Below are positions 21,780-29,940 of a stretch of 30,643 bases of DNA, one piece after another (position 1 is the first letter of the stretch; every line of letters begins with the position of its first letter). A program made the position numbers and the translations under genes. This stretch comes from JAVBLF01 sp031553675 (GTDB taxonomy: Bacteria; Bacillota; Clostridia; Christensenellales; CALWSW01), in the NCBI GenBank assembly GCA_031553675.1, contig JAVBLF010000078.1:1-30643 (forward strand), in the 5' to 3' direction. A model generated the notes under the pieces. That model saw nothing but the letters and a program-made list of their open reading frames with translations. It did not search any database and was not told where the DNA came from.

Positions 21780-22343
21780 TTATGCCAGCTCGGCATGGCG
21801 GCGCCGGGCCCGCCACGCTTGGAAGCCGGCGGTGAAGAGGCAGGACGACAGCGAGGAGGCGATCGCGGCGTTGAAGAGCTCGGTTTGCGGCATCGACAAG
21901 AGTGCGCCCGCATAGGACTCGATCTGCGCGAGCATGAAGAGCGCGATCGGAAGCGCCAGAAAACCCGCGGCGAGCGATACGCGGCGGTAGCGCGTCGCGG
22001 CGGAGGCCGCTGCCGCAGCCAAAACGCCCGCGATGGCGCCCGGCTCAAAGCCGAGACGGCGCTGGGCAGCCATGTAAGCGAGCGCCGTGACGCCGCCCAA
22101 CAAAGCACCGAAAAAAGCCCGCACCATACCGCCCGTCCATCGCAAGCCGGACAGGAAAAAGACCGTCGGCAGCGCGATCGCGACCACAGTGAGTTTGAAT
22201 TCGATCATCGAGCAAAGGGCGCATGACGCGATCCAGATCAGGGCGTCGCGCGGCCGAATGCCCAGAAGGTCGATCAGCGGTTTGGCGATGCCGAGCGCGA
22301 CCAAGACCGCCGCGCAAAAGAGCATGAGTTGACCCAGTAGCAT
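21780..22343 (-). CDS. Uncharacterised polytopic membrane protein
   Basis: 187 residues from ATG 22343, with about six to seven hydrophobic segments: LLGQLMLFCAAVLVALGIA, IWIASCALCSMI, LTVVAIALPTVFFLSGL, VRAFFGALLGGVTALAYMA, AIAGVLAAAAASAAT, LAAGFLALPIALFMLA, and a final one before the basic WRARRRH tail. I do not recognise the family. GGGGG lies six bases before this ATG; the ATG at 22349 directly abuts it and is less likely. It lies 100 bp downstream of pgeF on the same strand and may share its transcript. Confidence 0.7.
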   Translation of the reverse strand: MLLGQLMLFCAAVLVALGIAKPLIDLLGIRPRDALIWIASCALCSMIEFKLTVVAIALPTVFFLSGLRWTGGMVRAFFGALLGGVTALAYMAAQRRLGFEPGAIAGVLAAAAASAATRYRRVSLAAGFLALPIALFMLAQIESYAGALLSMPQTELFNAAIASSLSSCLFTAGFQAWRARRRHAELA

Positions 22344-22379
22344 GCGCATCCCCCGTTTGGATAGAATCCATCGTTGCGT

Positions 22380-22394
22380 GGCTGTGACACAGCC
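22380..22394. other. Short perfect hairpin between pgeF and the membrane gene
   Basis: GGCTGTG-A-CACAGCC is a 15-bp inverted repeat with a one-base centre; flanking bases extend it imperfectly. No T-run follows on either strand. It may be an operator or an RNA stability element. Confidence 0.4.
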
Positions 22395-22443
22395 GTGAAC
22401 GCATAGTCTACCCAAAACGCGTGGCGCTCATGAAAAGATGCTG

Positions 22444-23319
22444 TCAGACCCGCAAAAAACCCGCCATGGCGCCGCAGACTTTGCCGTCGCGCCGGTAGGA
22501 AAAAAAGTCGTCGGCATTGTCGTAGGTGCAGGCGGCGGGGAGGGTCAGCTTTTCAGGCCGTATGCCCGCTTCCATGAGCTGAAACGCCATGATCGCCCAC
22601 AGATCGATGTGAAACTTTCCGCGCGCCTCGTCTTCCAGAGCGATCGCTTGCCCTTCCGATCCGGCGGCGTTTTCGATCGCGAAGGCGTCGCGAAAGATCT
22701 CGTAGACTGGGCGGTCCACTTCGAAGCGCTTTTGTGCGATCGACGGCCCGATCGCCGCGACGATGTTCTCCGGCAGGCTGTCGAATTCCGCCTGCAAGCG
22801 CGCAACGGCCTTCGCACCGATGCGCTTGGACGTGCCCTTCCATCCGGCGTGGATCATCGCGCCCGCCCGACGCGTGGGGTCGAACAGGAAGACGGGCATG
22901 CAGTCGGCGTGCAGCGTGAACAGCGTGACGTCGGGGCAGTCGGTCACGAGGGCGTCACAGGGTGGAAATGCGCCCGCCTTCCAGCCTTTGCCGCCGTCGC
23001 CCGCGTAGGCCCGCGCGATGCCGTCGCCGTGTTCGTAGTTGACGAGCGCCATCGAATCCAAGAAAAAACCCGCGGCGTCCGCGAGTCTGCGGTAGTTTGC
23101 TTCGACGTTCTCGCGCGGGTCGGGACGGTTCCAGCCGAGGTTGAGCGAGCGCAGACCGGACGCTTCACTTGTGCCGCCGTGGCGCGTCGTGACGCCGTGG
23201 AGGACGCCGCATTGGGTCAGCGCGGGCACCGTCATCCAGGCGAGGCCGTGGCGCTCGACCCGTTCCCAATGGCGCGACACGCGTCCGAACCAGTCGGCTT
23301 TGTCAGGCATGGTCAGCAT
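22444..23319 (-). CDS. pgeF: Peptidoglycan editing factor / polyphenol oxidase family (PgeF, YlmD)
   Basis: 291 residues, normal size. PgeF family marks: HGVTTRHGGTSEA near the N terminus (H47), NYEHGDGI, the metal-binding TLHADCMPVFLFDP (H137, C140) and AMIHAGWKGT (H157), and AIGPSIAQKRFEV. In bacteria the family protects peptidoglycan by removing wrongly incorporated residues from precursors; older names call it a laccase or purine nucleoside hydrolase. The start ATG 23319 overlaps the nrdR stop by seven bases and has GAAAGGA seven bases upstream, so nrdR and pgeF are translationally linked on the minus strand. ylmD often sits near cell-division genes; here its neighbour is nrdR. Confidence 0.94.
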   Translation of the reverse strand: MLTMPDKADWFGRVSRHWERVERHGLAWMTVPALTQCGVLHGVTTRHGGTSEASGLRSLNLGWNRPDPRENVEANYRRLADAAGFFLDSMALVNYEHGDGIARAYAGDGGKGWKAGAFPPCDALVTDCPDVTLFTLHADCMPVFLFDPTRRAGAMIHAGWKGTSKRIGAKAVARLQAEFDSLPENIVAAIGPSIAQKRFEVDRPVYEIFRDAFAIENAAGSEGQAIALEDEARGKFHIDLWAIMAFQLMEAGIRPEKLTLPAACTYDNADDFFSYRRDGKVCGAMAGFLRV

Positions 23320-23780
23320 GATGGGTTCCTTTCCGCCAGCATCGCGTTGAGCTCGGCCAGGAAGGTGTCGATGTCCTTGAAGGATTTGTAAACCGACGCA
23401 AAGCGCACATAGGCGACTTCGTCGACTTCTTTCAGGCGACGCATAATCATCTCGCCGATCTGCTCGGTGCTCAACTCCTGGTCGAGCGAATTGAAAGCGT
23501 CGCGAACGACGCCGTCGACGAGTTTGTCGATCTGCTGCTGCGGGATGGGCCGCTTTTCGCAGGCCTTTCGAACGCCTGCCAGCACCTTGCTGCTTTCAAA
23601 GGGTTCGCGGCGGCCGTCCTTTTTCACGACGACGATCGGCAATTCTGCGATCGTCTCGTAGGTCGTGAAGCGTTTGCCGCATTGCGGGCATTCGCGGCGG
23701 CGGCGGATGCTCGAGCCCTCGTCAGTCGGCCGCGAATCGATCACGCGGCTGTCCACGCAGCCGCAATAGAGGCATTTCAT
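23313..23780 (-). CDS. nrdR: Transcriptional repressor NrdR
   Basis: 155 residues, typical of NrdR. N-terminal zinc ribbon with C3, C6, C31, C34 (MKCLYCGC... ECPQCGKRF) and the conserved TYE just after it; the ATP-cone domain follows (about 49-139), starting VVKKDGRREPFESSKVLAG. NrdR senses ATP/dATP and represses ribonucleotide reductase genes. No nrd gene is in the window, so regulation is in trans. Start: ATG 23780, with AGGT upstream and an extended -10 promoter about 35 bp away. Overlaps pgeF by seven bases. Confidence 0.96.
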   Translation of the reverse strand: MKCLYCGCVDSRVIDSRPTDEGSSIRRRRECPQCGKRFTTYETIAELPIVVVKKDGRREPFESSKVLAGVRKACEKRPIPQQQIDKLVDGVVRDAFNSLDQELSTEQIGEMIMRRLKEVDEVAYVRFASVYKSFKDIDTFLAELNAMLAERNPSC

Positions 23781-23811
23781 GACGGTACCTACCCTTGTAT
23801 GATGTATTCCG

Positions 23812-23820
23812 ATTATAGCA
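23812..23820 (-). promoter_or_regulatory. Extended -10 promoter of nrdR
   Basis: On the minus strand TGCTATAAT (23820-23812): TG, one base, perfect TATAAT. A -35 is not obvious, consistent with an extended -10 promoter. Confidence 0.6.
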
Positions 23821-23900
23821 CATGCGGCGCGATCCGAAAACCGCGCCGAAGCACCGATCGCCCGTGGGGATCGTATATTGAGAAGGCTGGAGGTGAAAGT

Positions 23901-24710
23901 ATGCCCTACAACGCTGTGGTGCTCGCGCTCGTCGCCACGCTGGGAACCTGGTTCGTGACGGCGCTGGGCGCGGCGACGGTCGCGTTTTTCAAGACCTCGA
24001 ACGGCAAGATGCTCAACGCCATGTTGGGCTTTGCGGCGGGCGTCATGATCGCGGCGAGCTATTGGTCGCTTTTGCAGCCGGCCATCGAACGAGCCGAAGC
24101 GATCGACGGCCCGCCTGCCTGGATGGTCGTGACGATCGGCTTTCTCGGCGGGGCGCTGTTTTTGTGGGCGTCGGACAAAGTCGTGTCCCGCGCCCAAAGC
24201 AAGGCCAACGAAACAAGCGCCGAAGCGCCCAACCTCAAACTTCGCCGCATCATCATGCTCGTGTTTTCGATCACCTTGCACAACATCCCCGAAGGATTGG
24301 CGGTCGGCGTGGCGTTCGGTGCGCTGCATGGCGGCGGCTTTTCGACCGAAGCATTGATGGCGGCCATATCGGTCGCTGTGGGGATCGGTCTGCAAAACTT
24401 TCCCGAAGGGGCGGCCGTATCGATCCCGCTGCGGCGCGAAGGCTACACCCGCTGGAAGAGCTTTTGGATCGGGCAGGCGTCGGGCATGGTCGAACCCGTC
24501 GCGGGCGTGTTGGGAGCCTTGCTCGTCATCCGCATGCAAGCACTCCTGCCGTATGCGCTGTCGTTCGCGGCCGGCGCGATGATACTCGTCGCGGTGCACG
24601 AGCTGATCCCCGAATGCCAGACCGACAAAGATACATACCCCTACGTGTCGACGATGGGCATCATCGCCGGTTTTTCCGTCATGATGCTGCTCGACGTCAT
24701 GCTCGGATAG
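23901..24710 (+). CDS. ZIP-family metal transporter (GufA subfamily)
   Basis: 269 residues with about seven to eight membrane helices. The metal-binding core is clear: H127-N-I-P-E131-G in one helix and Q-N166-F-P-E169-G in the next, the GufA/ZIPB-type variant of the ZIP signature. A cytoplasmic loop before the first motif (SRAQSKANETSAEAPNLKLRR) is short and not His-rich. The protein imports divalent metal such as zinc, iron or manganese; which one cannot be told. ATG 23901 follows GGAGGTGA by four bases. The gene is divergent from nrdR across a 120-bp gap and ends at a terminator. Confidence 0.93.
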   Translation: MPYNAVVLALVATLGTWFVTALGAATVAFFKTSNGKMLNAMLGFAAGVMIAASYWSLLQPAIERAEAIDGPPAWMVVTIGFLGGALFLWASDKVVSRAQSKANETSAEAPNLKLRRIIMLVFSITLHNIPEGLAVGVAFGALHGGGFSTEALMAAISVAVGIGLQNFPEGAAVSIPLRREGYTRWKSFWIGQASGMVEPVAGVLGALLVIRMQALLPYALSFAAGAMILVAVHELIPECQTDKDTYPYVSTMGIIAGFSVMMLLDVMLG

Positions 24711-24724
24711 GCGCGCGCCTGGTT

Positions 24725-24744
24725 ACCCCCCAAGCGGGGGTTTT
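24725..24744 (+). terminator. Terminator after the ZIP gene
   Basis: ACCCCC (24725-24730), loop, GGGGGT (24736-24741), then T to 24744. It overlaps the stop codon end of the convergent minus-strand gene at 24743. Confidence 0.75.
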
Positions 24745-25234
24745 ACGCGTGCTTCTCGGGGATCAGCTCTTTGGCCGCTTTGCCGGTCATGTGCTCGATG
24801 GCGACCGCGAAGATGCACACGTTTTTGAGCTGCTTGTCGATTTCCTGCGCGCGGCCTTGGGGGTCGTCGGGCGAATACTTCGCGGCCAGAATTTCAAACG
24901 CGCTGCGCTTGTCCGCCTCGTCGTCCAGAATCTGCGCCCTTCCGAACGCAATGACGCTGCGATAGTGTGTCGAATAGATTTCCGGCTTCACATCATCCAG
25001 ATCGATGACGCAGAACGACACCTTGTCGTGTTGCGCGATGGCGTCGAGCTTGTGCCCCGTTTTGGCGCAGTGAAAGTAGATTTTTCCGTCACGGTACACG
25101 TAACTGAGCGGAACGGCATAGGGATAACCGTCATCGCCGGAGACCGCCAGCACGCCCGACGTCCCGCGTTCCAGGATGGCGACGCAGTCGTCGTCGGTCA
25201 AAAGCTGTTTTTTTCTGCGCATGTCTCGGAACAT
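24743..25234 (-). CDS. Pyridoxamine 5'-phosphate oxidase-fold flavin protein
   Basis: 163 residues. It opens MFRDMRRKKQLLTDDDCVAIL, then GVLAVSGDDGYPYAVPLSYVYRDGKIYFHCAKTGHKLDAI, a PNPOx-like split-barrel pattern, followed by VSFCVIDLDD, YRSVIAFGRA and EHMTGKAAKEL. Related proteins include the nitroimidazole-resistance NimA group and other FMN-binding or F420-type small reductases; the exact activity is not visible. ATG 25234 is preceded by GAAAGAGGT. It lies 19 bp downstream of the radical SAM gene on the same strand and is likely co-transcribed with it. Confidence 0.85.
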   Translation of the reverse strand: MFRDMRRKKQLLTDDDCVAILERGTSGVLAVSGDDGYPYAVPLSYVYRDGKIYFHCAKTGHKLDAIAQHDKVSFCVIDLDDVKPEIYSTHYRSVIAFGRAQILDDEADKRSAFEILAAKYSPDDPQGRAQEIDKQLKNVCIFAVAIEHMTGKAAKELIPEKHA

Positions 25235-25253
25235 AAAGGTACCTCTTTCTTCG

Positions 25254-26567
25254 TCACTTGCATATCGTTCGCATGTCTGCCGCGGGGTCGGAGCCGTCCG
25301 GTATGGCGTGCCGGAACGCCTCGTGGAGCGCGCGGATGTCGGGGGTCGCGTCGCTGTGGTAGCGGATCTCCTTGCCCTCCCAGGTGTGGAGCACGAGCTC
25401 CCTTTCGTCCAGCCATTTGCAGCGGGAAGGGTTCAGCGGCACCTTCCCCCATCCGTGCGGCGCGTTAACGATGTAGGTCGGGATCGCGAGCCCGCTCGTG
25501 TTGCCGCGCAAAAAGCCGACGATCTCGATGCCGTCGCGGATGTCGCAGATAAAGTGGGTGGTGGAGATCACGTTTTTCGCCTGAAACAGGTAGTATGGCC
25601 GCACACGCGCGCGCAACAGTTCGCGACAGAGCAGCAGCATGACGTGCTTGTCGTTGTTGACGCCGTTGAGCAGCACCGACTGGTTGCCGAGCGGTATGCC
25701 GGCGTCGGCCAGGCGACCGCAGGCTGCCATGGCGTCGGGCGTCAATTCGCGTGGGTGGTTGAAGTGGGTGTTGATGAAAAGTGGGTGGTAACGCTTGAGC
25801 ATCTCGGTGAGCGCGGCGTCGATCCGCTGTGGCACCGTGACGGGGATGCGCGTGCCGAGGCGGATGATCTCGACGTGGGAGATCTCTCGGACGCGCGCGA
25901 GGATGGCCTCGAGTTCGTCGATCTCGAGCGTCAGGGGGTCGCCGCCCGTGATGAGCACGTCGCGGATGCTCGCATGCGCCGCGATGTAGGCGATCGCCGC
26001 GTCGAGCGATTCGTTGCTTTTGTTGCGCTCCGCGGGGCTGATGGCACGCTTGCGTTGGCAAAAGCGGCAATAGACCGCGCAGCGGTTCGTCACGTTGATG
26101 ATCGCGCGGTCGGGGTAGCGCCGCGTGACGGAATCGGCCGGATTGGTCAGCGATTCGCTCATGGGATCGGGCTCGCCCTGGAAACGGAGCTCCAACGCAT
26201 TGGGCAAGCTGATCAAGCCCAGTGGATCAAAGGGGTCGTTTGCATCGACGAGCGAAAGGTAATAGGGCGATACCGTCCAGAAGTAGCGCGCTCCGACCGC
26301 GGCGATTTCGCGGGCGCGCGCCTCGTCCAGCTCGAACACGGCCTGGAGCGTTTGGACGTCGCAAATGCGGTGCTGAAGCTGCCAGTGGGGATCGTCCCAG
26401 TCCGCCGCCGAAGCGCCGAAATGCGCGAGTAGCTGGCGCTTTTTTTGTTCCGCCATCTGGATTGCGACTGCATCCGTACCCTTGACGATCCGCGCGGCGG
26501 CCTGCTTGTGCCGGGCAGCAATCTCATCCAAGGCAAGGGAACGTTGTAACGATTCGAAATTGGCCAT
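25254..26567 (-). CDS. eam: Glutamate 2,3-aminomutase-like radical SAM enzyme (KamA family)
   Basis: 437 residues. Radical SAM cluster CAVYCRFC (C163, C167, C170) after INVTNR, plus VLITGGDPLTL. KamA enzymes also bind PLP, here via the lysine of APHGWGK (K375). In lysine 2,3-aminomutase two aspartates (293 and 330) hold the lysine side chain; in the clostridial glutamate enzyme they are Lys332 and Asn369. Here the matching residues are K331 (QAKN) and N368 (IVNAP), so glutamate is the expected substrate and beta-glutamate, a compatible solute, the product. This rests on motif comparison, not on measurement. The Gly-rich PLP loop reads HGWG rather than GGGG/GGYG. ATG 26567 has AAGGAGGG six bases upstream. 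Confidence 0.85.
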   Translation of the reverse strand: MANFESLQRSLALDEIAARHKQAAARIVKGTDAVAIQMAEQKKRQLLAHFGASAADWDDPHWQLQHRICDVQTLQAVFELDEARAREIAAVGARYFWTVSPYYLSLVDANDPFDPLGLISLPNALELRFQGEPDPMSESLTNPADSVTRRYPDRAIINVTNRCAVYCRFCQRKRAISPAERNKSNESLDAAIAYIAAHASIRDVLITGGDPLTLEIDELEAILARVREISHVEIIRLGTRIPVTVPQRIDAALTEMLKRYHPLFINTHFNHPRELTPDAMAACGRLADAGIPLGNQSVLLNGVNNDKHVMLLLCRELLRARVRPYYLFQAKNVISTTHFICDIRDGIEIVGFLRGNTSGLAIPTYIVNAPHGWGKVPLNPSRCKWLDERELVLHTWEGKEIRYHSDATPDIRALHEAFRHAIPDGSDPAADMRTICK

Positions 26568-26609
26568 GGGAATCCCTCCTTTACACACAACTCAGCTTGG
26601 GCATTCGGT

Positions 26610-26636
26610 TTGGACGTCGCATCACGAGACGTCCAA
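26610..26636. promoter_or_regulatory. 9-bp inverted repeat in the leader of the aminomutase gene
   Basis: TTGGACGTC (26610-26618) and GACGTCCAA (26628-26636), nine bases apart. It falls between the predicted promoter and the ATG of the minus-strand gene. Either an operator or an RNA hairpin. Confidence 0.45.
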
Positions 26637-26679
26637 TCGGAAGCGGCGAAATGGTCAGAGCCGTTTTGTGCACAATTTC

Positions 26680-26708
26680 ATCGTATCATTCAATTTCAAC
26701 TTTGTAAA
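26680..26708 (-). promoter_or_regulatory. Promoter of the aminomutase gene
   Basis: On the minus strand: TTTACA (26708-26703), 17 bp, TACGAT (26685-26680) with TG one base before it. It is flanked by an imperfect inverted repeat (GTGCACAATTT near 26667 and AAATTGTTTGCAC near 26706), which may be an operator. Confidence 0.6.
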
Positions 26709-26834
26709 TTGTTTGCACAGTAAGATTGTGTACTGAAGGGCAAACAGAAAGCCAAGCAATCCGATTCGGACCGATGTGGCAGGCACGATCGCGCGCCGCG
26801 CACCCGGGCGCTTGGGTCGGCCATGCGTAAAGTG

Positions 26835-26843
26835 TGATATAAT
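26835..26843 (+). promoter_or_regulatory. Extended -10 promoter of the histidine kinase operon
   Basis: TGATATAAT: TG, one base, perfect TATAAT (26838-26843); no good -35. It lies 37 bp before the ATG at 26880. The 312-bp gap between the two divergent genes holds this promoter, the aminomutase promoter and the inverted repeats, and I see no gene in it. Confidence 0.6.
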
Positions 26844-26879
26844 GGGGATAGCATGCTTGCTGTGTAGGATCGAATCGCT

Positions 26880-28745
26880 ATGTTTCTGCGTGTGGGTGCT
26901 TCCTTTTCGCTGCGTCTTCGCCTGATGGCGAGTTTTGTGCTGCTCATCGGAATTTGCCTCGTCTCGCTGAGCATCCTCGGGAGCATGTATTACCAGCGCA
27001 CGATCGAAGAACAAAACGTCATACAGTCGCGCCAAATGCTCGAGCAGGTGCAAAACAGCATGGACGCCTATGTGAAGTCGGGCGCGTCCATGCTGGATTT
27101 CATTCGCACCGAGCCCGACACGGTCGAATACCTGCGGCTCTACGAAACGCGGGACAGCGAGCCTTACAAAACGCTACTTGACAAGTCGAAAGTCGAGGAG
27201 CGGAGGCTGCAACTCGAAAGCTCACTCAACGATCGTTTGGGCGAACGCGTGCGCATGCACGACGAAGTCGGCGGCATCTTGGTCGCGAACGGCCGCGAGC
27301 GGACCTATGCGGCATACGGCTTTTACAAAGTGACGAGCGACAAACTCGAGGGCGAGAGTTGGTACCAAAACGCGCTCGCCAGGCCCGATCGCGTCTACAT
27401 CATGCCGGCGCCGATCGGCCGCAACCTGCGAAATTGGCGCAATTACGCGGCACACGACATCGTCATGCTCGCGCACGCCGTCATCGATCCCGACACGCAA
27501 GAGGCGATAGGCGTCGTCGCGCTCGACCTCAAGCTCGAAGGCATCAAAAAGCTTCTCAGCGAACCCAAGCTGGGCATCAACGGGACGGTCTTCATCCTGG
27601 ACGAGTCGGGCGACGTGGTCTATTCCCCCACCAACCCGCTCGTCTATCGGATCCGCCCCGATTGGTTCGCGGCAGGCGACGCCAACGCGCCGGAAATGCA
27701 CCGGATCGCGGGCGAAAACTACCAGTTTTTGTCCTCGATTTCCGACTACACCGGCTGGCGTACGATCGCCGTTTTCCCCTACGGCATGCCGAGCGATACC
27801 ATTCGGTCGCTGCAACGCATGACCTTTCTCGTCGCGTCGCTCGTGCTCGTCTTTGCGTCCCTCATCGCCAACCTGATCACGCGATCGGTCACAAAACCGC
27901 TCTTTTCGCTGCAAAAGCAGATGAAGCGCGCCGAATGCGGCGATCTGGACGTCCATCTTTCCGTGATGGGCCACGACGAGATCGGCCAGCTTGGCAACAG
28001 CTTCAACGCGATGATGAACCAAATCCGCGCGCTGATCGACATGGTGAAGCTCGAACAAAAACGAAAGCGCGAGGCAGAATTGACCGCGCTACAAGCCCAG
28101 ATCAACCCGCACTTTCTCTACAACACGCTCGACACGATCCAGTGGATGAGCCTGGAGCACAACGCGCCCGAGATCGTCGAGGTCGTCGGCGCGTTGACCA
28201 AGCTCTTTCGCATCAGCCTGTCGCGGGGCAGTGAGTTCATTCCGTTGCGCGACGAGCTGGAACACGTGCGCAGTTATCTCTATATCCAGAAGATCCGTTA
28301 CGAGGACAAGCTGCACGACGCGATCGTCTTCGATCCGGGCTTCGACCCCGCTTGGCTGGACAGCCCCGTACTCAAGCTCATCGTCCAACCCCTCGTCGAA
28401 AACGCCATCTACCACGGGATCAAGCCGAAAAAGGGCCCCGGGCACATCGAGATTCGCGTCGGCGGGGGAGGGGGCGTGCTTTGGGTGCGCGTCACGGACG
28501 ACGGCGTCGGCATGCCGGAAGAAAGCCGTGCCGCGTTGATGGACGCGCTACGCAAGCACAGCCGAGAAGTGGGCTACGGCACCTTCAACGTACACGAACG
28601 CCTGACCCTGCATTTCGGGGAGGCGTTCGGCTTGACGCTCGAGGTGCAGCCGTCGGGCGGCTTGATCAGCGAGATTCGCTTTCCCATGCTGGCGGGCTTG
28701 CACGCCAGTGCCGATACCGAAAGCAACCCACCTGTCGGGAGGTAG
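26880..28745 (+). CDS. YesM-type sensor histidine kinase
   Basis: 621 residues. TM1 about 14-37, a large extracytoplasmic Cache-type sensor region (about 38-312), TM2 about 314-334, HAMP (about 335-388; PLFSLQKQMKRAECGDLDVHL, GHDEIGQLGNSFNAM), then a LytS/YesM His_kinase domain with the phosphorylated H411 in QINPHFLYNTLDTIQW. The ATPase domain shows N508 in QPLVENAIYHGI and the D-D-G-V-G-M motif; the final GYGTFNVHERL is also typical. The kinase senses an extracellular ligand and phosphorylates the next gene's product. It has AGGA ten bases before ATG 26880. The ligand is unknown, though the binding protein downstream suggests a sugar. Confidence 0.94.
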   Translation: MFLRVGASFSLRLRLMASFVLLIGICLVSLSILGSMYYQRTIEEQNVIQSRQMLEQVQNSMDAYVKSGASMLDFIRTEPDTVEYLRLYETRDSEPYKTLLDKSKVEERRLQLESSLNDRLGERVRMHDEVGGILVANGRERTYAAYGFYKVTSDKLEGESWYQNALARPDRVYIMPAPIGRNLRNWRNYAAHDIVMLAHAVIDPDTQEAIGVVALDLKLEGIKKLLSEPKLGINGTVFILDESGDVVYSPTNPLVYRIRPDWFAAGDANAPEMHRIAGENYQFLSSISDYTGWRTIAVFPYGMPSDTIRSLQRMTFLVASLVLVFASLIANLITRSVTKPLFSLQKQMKRAECGDLDVHLSVMGHDEIGQLGNSFNAMMNQIRALIDMVKLEQKRKREAELTALQAQINPHFLYNTLDTIQWMSLEHNAPEIVEVVGALTKLFRISLSRGSEFIPLRDELEHVRSYLYIQKIRYEDKLHDAIVFDPGFDPAWLDSPVLKLIVQPLVENAIYHGIKPKKGPGHIEIRVGGGGGVLWVRVTDDGVGMPEESRAALMDALRKHSREVGYGTFNVHERLTLHFGEAFGLTLEVQPSGGLISEIRFPMLAGLHASADTESNPPVGR

Positions 28746-28749
28746 CGCT

Positions 28750-29940
28750 GTGAATGCGTGGAAGATCATGGTCGTCGATGACGAACCCAAAATTCGCCGC
28801 GGCCTTTGTCGGCTGGTCGAGGGCTTGCAGCTCCCGCTCGCGATCTGCGCGCAGGCGGCCGACGGCGAAGAAGCGGTCGCGTTGGCGCTCGAGCACAAGC
28901 CGGACATCGTGCTGCTCGACATCAACATGCCGCACATGGACGGTCTGGCCTTTTTGTCGACGCTTCGGCAGCATGGGATTGCCAGCAAGTGCATCTTGAT
29001 CACGGGCTTTGACGAATTTGCCTATGCGCAGGCGAGCGTCGCGCTCAAAGCGCACGCCTATCTGCTCAAGCCCGTCAATCTCGACGAACTGCAACGCCAT
29101 CTGCGGAGCGCCATCGACGAACTGAACGTCCAGAGCGAACGACACCAGATCTTCGACACGACCATGAACCAGATCCAGCGCAACCGGCAATCCCTCCAGC
29201 AGTCCTTCGTCAAGAAATGGCTCGGCGGCCACCTGCATGGAAAACCTTTGCAAGAGCACCTTTCGTTCTGGCAGATTGCCTTTCCGGAAAAGGCGCATCT
29301 GCTCGTCGCCCAGGTCGATCTGCACAAGCGACCGATCTACCAGCAGAGCGACCGCAAGCTCATGCTCTTTGCCGTGGACAACATCATGGGCGAATGGCTG
29401 GGCGATCCCGTTTTCCACGCGCACGACGAACACGCGCACAGCTTCGCCATCCTGCCGCGCGAACCCGATGAGGCGCTCTGTCGGCAGCTCGAAGCGCAGA
29501 TCGACAGCGCCTTGGACCTGCCTTGTACGGCGATGGGCGACGCGCTCGCCACGCCGGACGCGATGCAAGAGACGTTCGTGTCGCTCTGCAAACGGATTGC
29601 GGAGGCCAAGAAGTCCCACGACATCGTCGATCGCGCGAAAAGCGAAATCGCCGCGCGTCTCGGCGATCCGAACATGTCGCTCGTCGAAGTCGCGGGATCG
29701 ATCGGCATCAGCAGCAGCTATCTGAGCCGACTGCTCAAGCAACACCTCAACGTCAGCTTTAGCGAGTACGTGACGCAACAACGCATCGGCAAGGCGCTGC
29801 GCCTCTTGCAGGACCCGCGCACCAAGATCGCCTCGATCGCGAACGACACCGGCTATGCCAACCAGCACTACTTCAGCACGGCGTTCAAGAAGACGACCGG
29901 TCTGACCCCGACGCAATACCGCGAAAAGGAGGGGTATTGA
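28750..29940 (+). CDS. YesN-type response regulator with AraC DNA-binding domain
   Basis: 396 residues. Receiver domain 1-120 with acidic D10-D11, phosphoacceptor D57 in VLLDINMPHMDG, and the switch Lys in LLKPVN. A central alpha-helical region (about 130-290) follows, then an AraC/XylS HTH (about 297-396; two HTH motifs: SLVEVAGSIGISSSYLSRL and KIASIANDTGYANQHYFST, ending FKKTTGLTPTQYRE). It is activated by the YesM-type kinase and usually controls carbohydrate ABC transporter genes. GTG 28750 follows GGGAGGT by six bases; the ATG four bases on is out of frame. It ends TGATG, overlapping the next start. Confidence 0.95.
   Translation: MNAWKIMVVDDEPKIRRGLCRLVEGLQLPLAICAQAADGEEAVALALEHKPDIVLLDINMPHMDGLAFLSTLRQHGIASKCILITGFDEFAYAQASVALKAHAYLLKPVNLDELQRHLRSAIDELNVQSERHQIFDTTMNQIQRNRQSLQQSFVKKWLGGHLHGKPLQEHLSFWQIAFPEKAHLLVAQVDLHKRPIYQQSDRKLMLFAVDNIMGEWLGDPVFHAHDEHAHSFAILPREPDEALCRQLEAQIDSALDLPCTAMGDALATPDAMQETFVSLCKRIAEAKKSHDIVDRAKSEIAARLGDPNMSLVEVAGSIGISSSYLSRLLKQHLNVSFSEYVTQQRIGKALRLLQDPRTKIASIANDTGYANQHYFSTAFKKTTGLTPTQYREKEGY

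Noticed and set aside
23313..24599. nrdR extended far upstream to a 428-residue protein
   Set aside because: The zinc-ribbon start MKCLYCGC is the normal NrdR N terminus, and an extended -10 promoter lies inside the extension.
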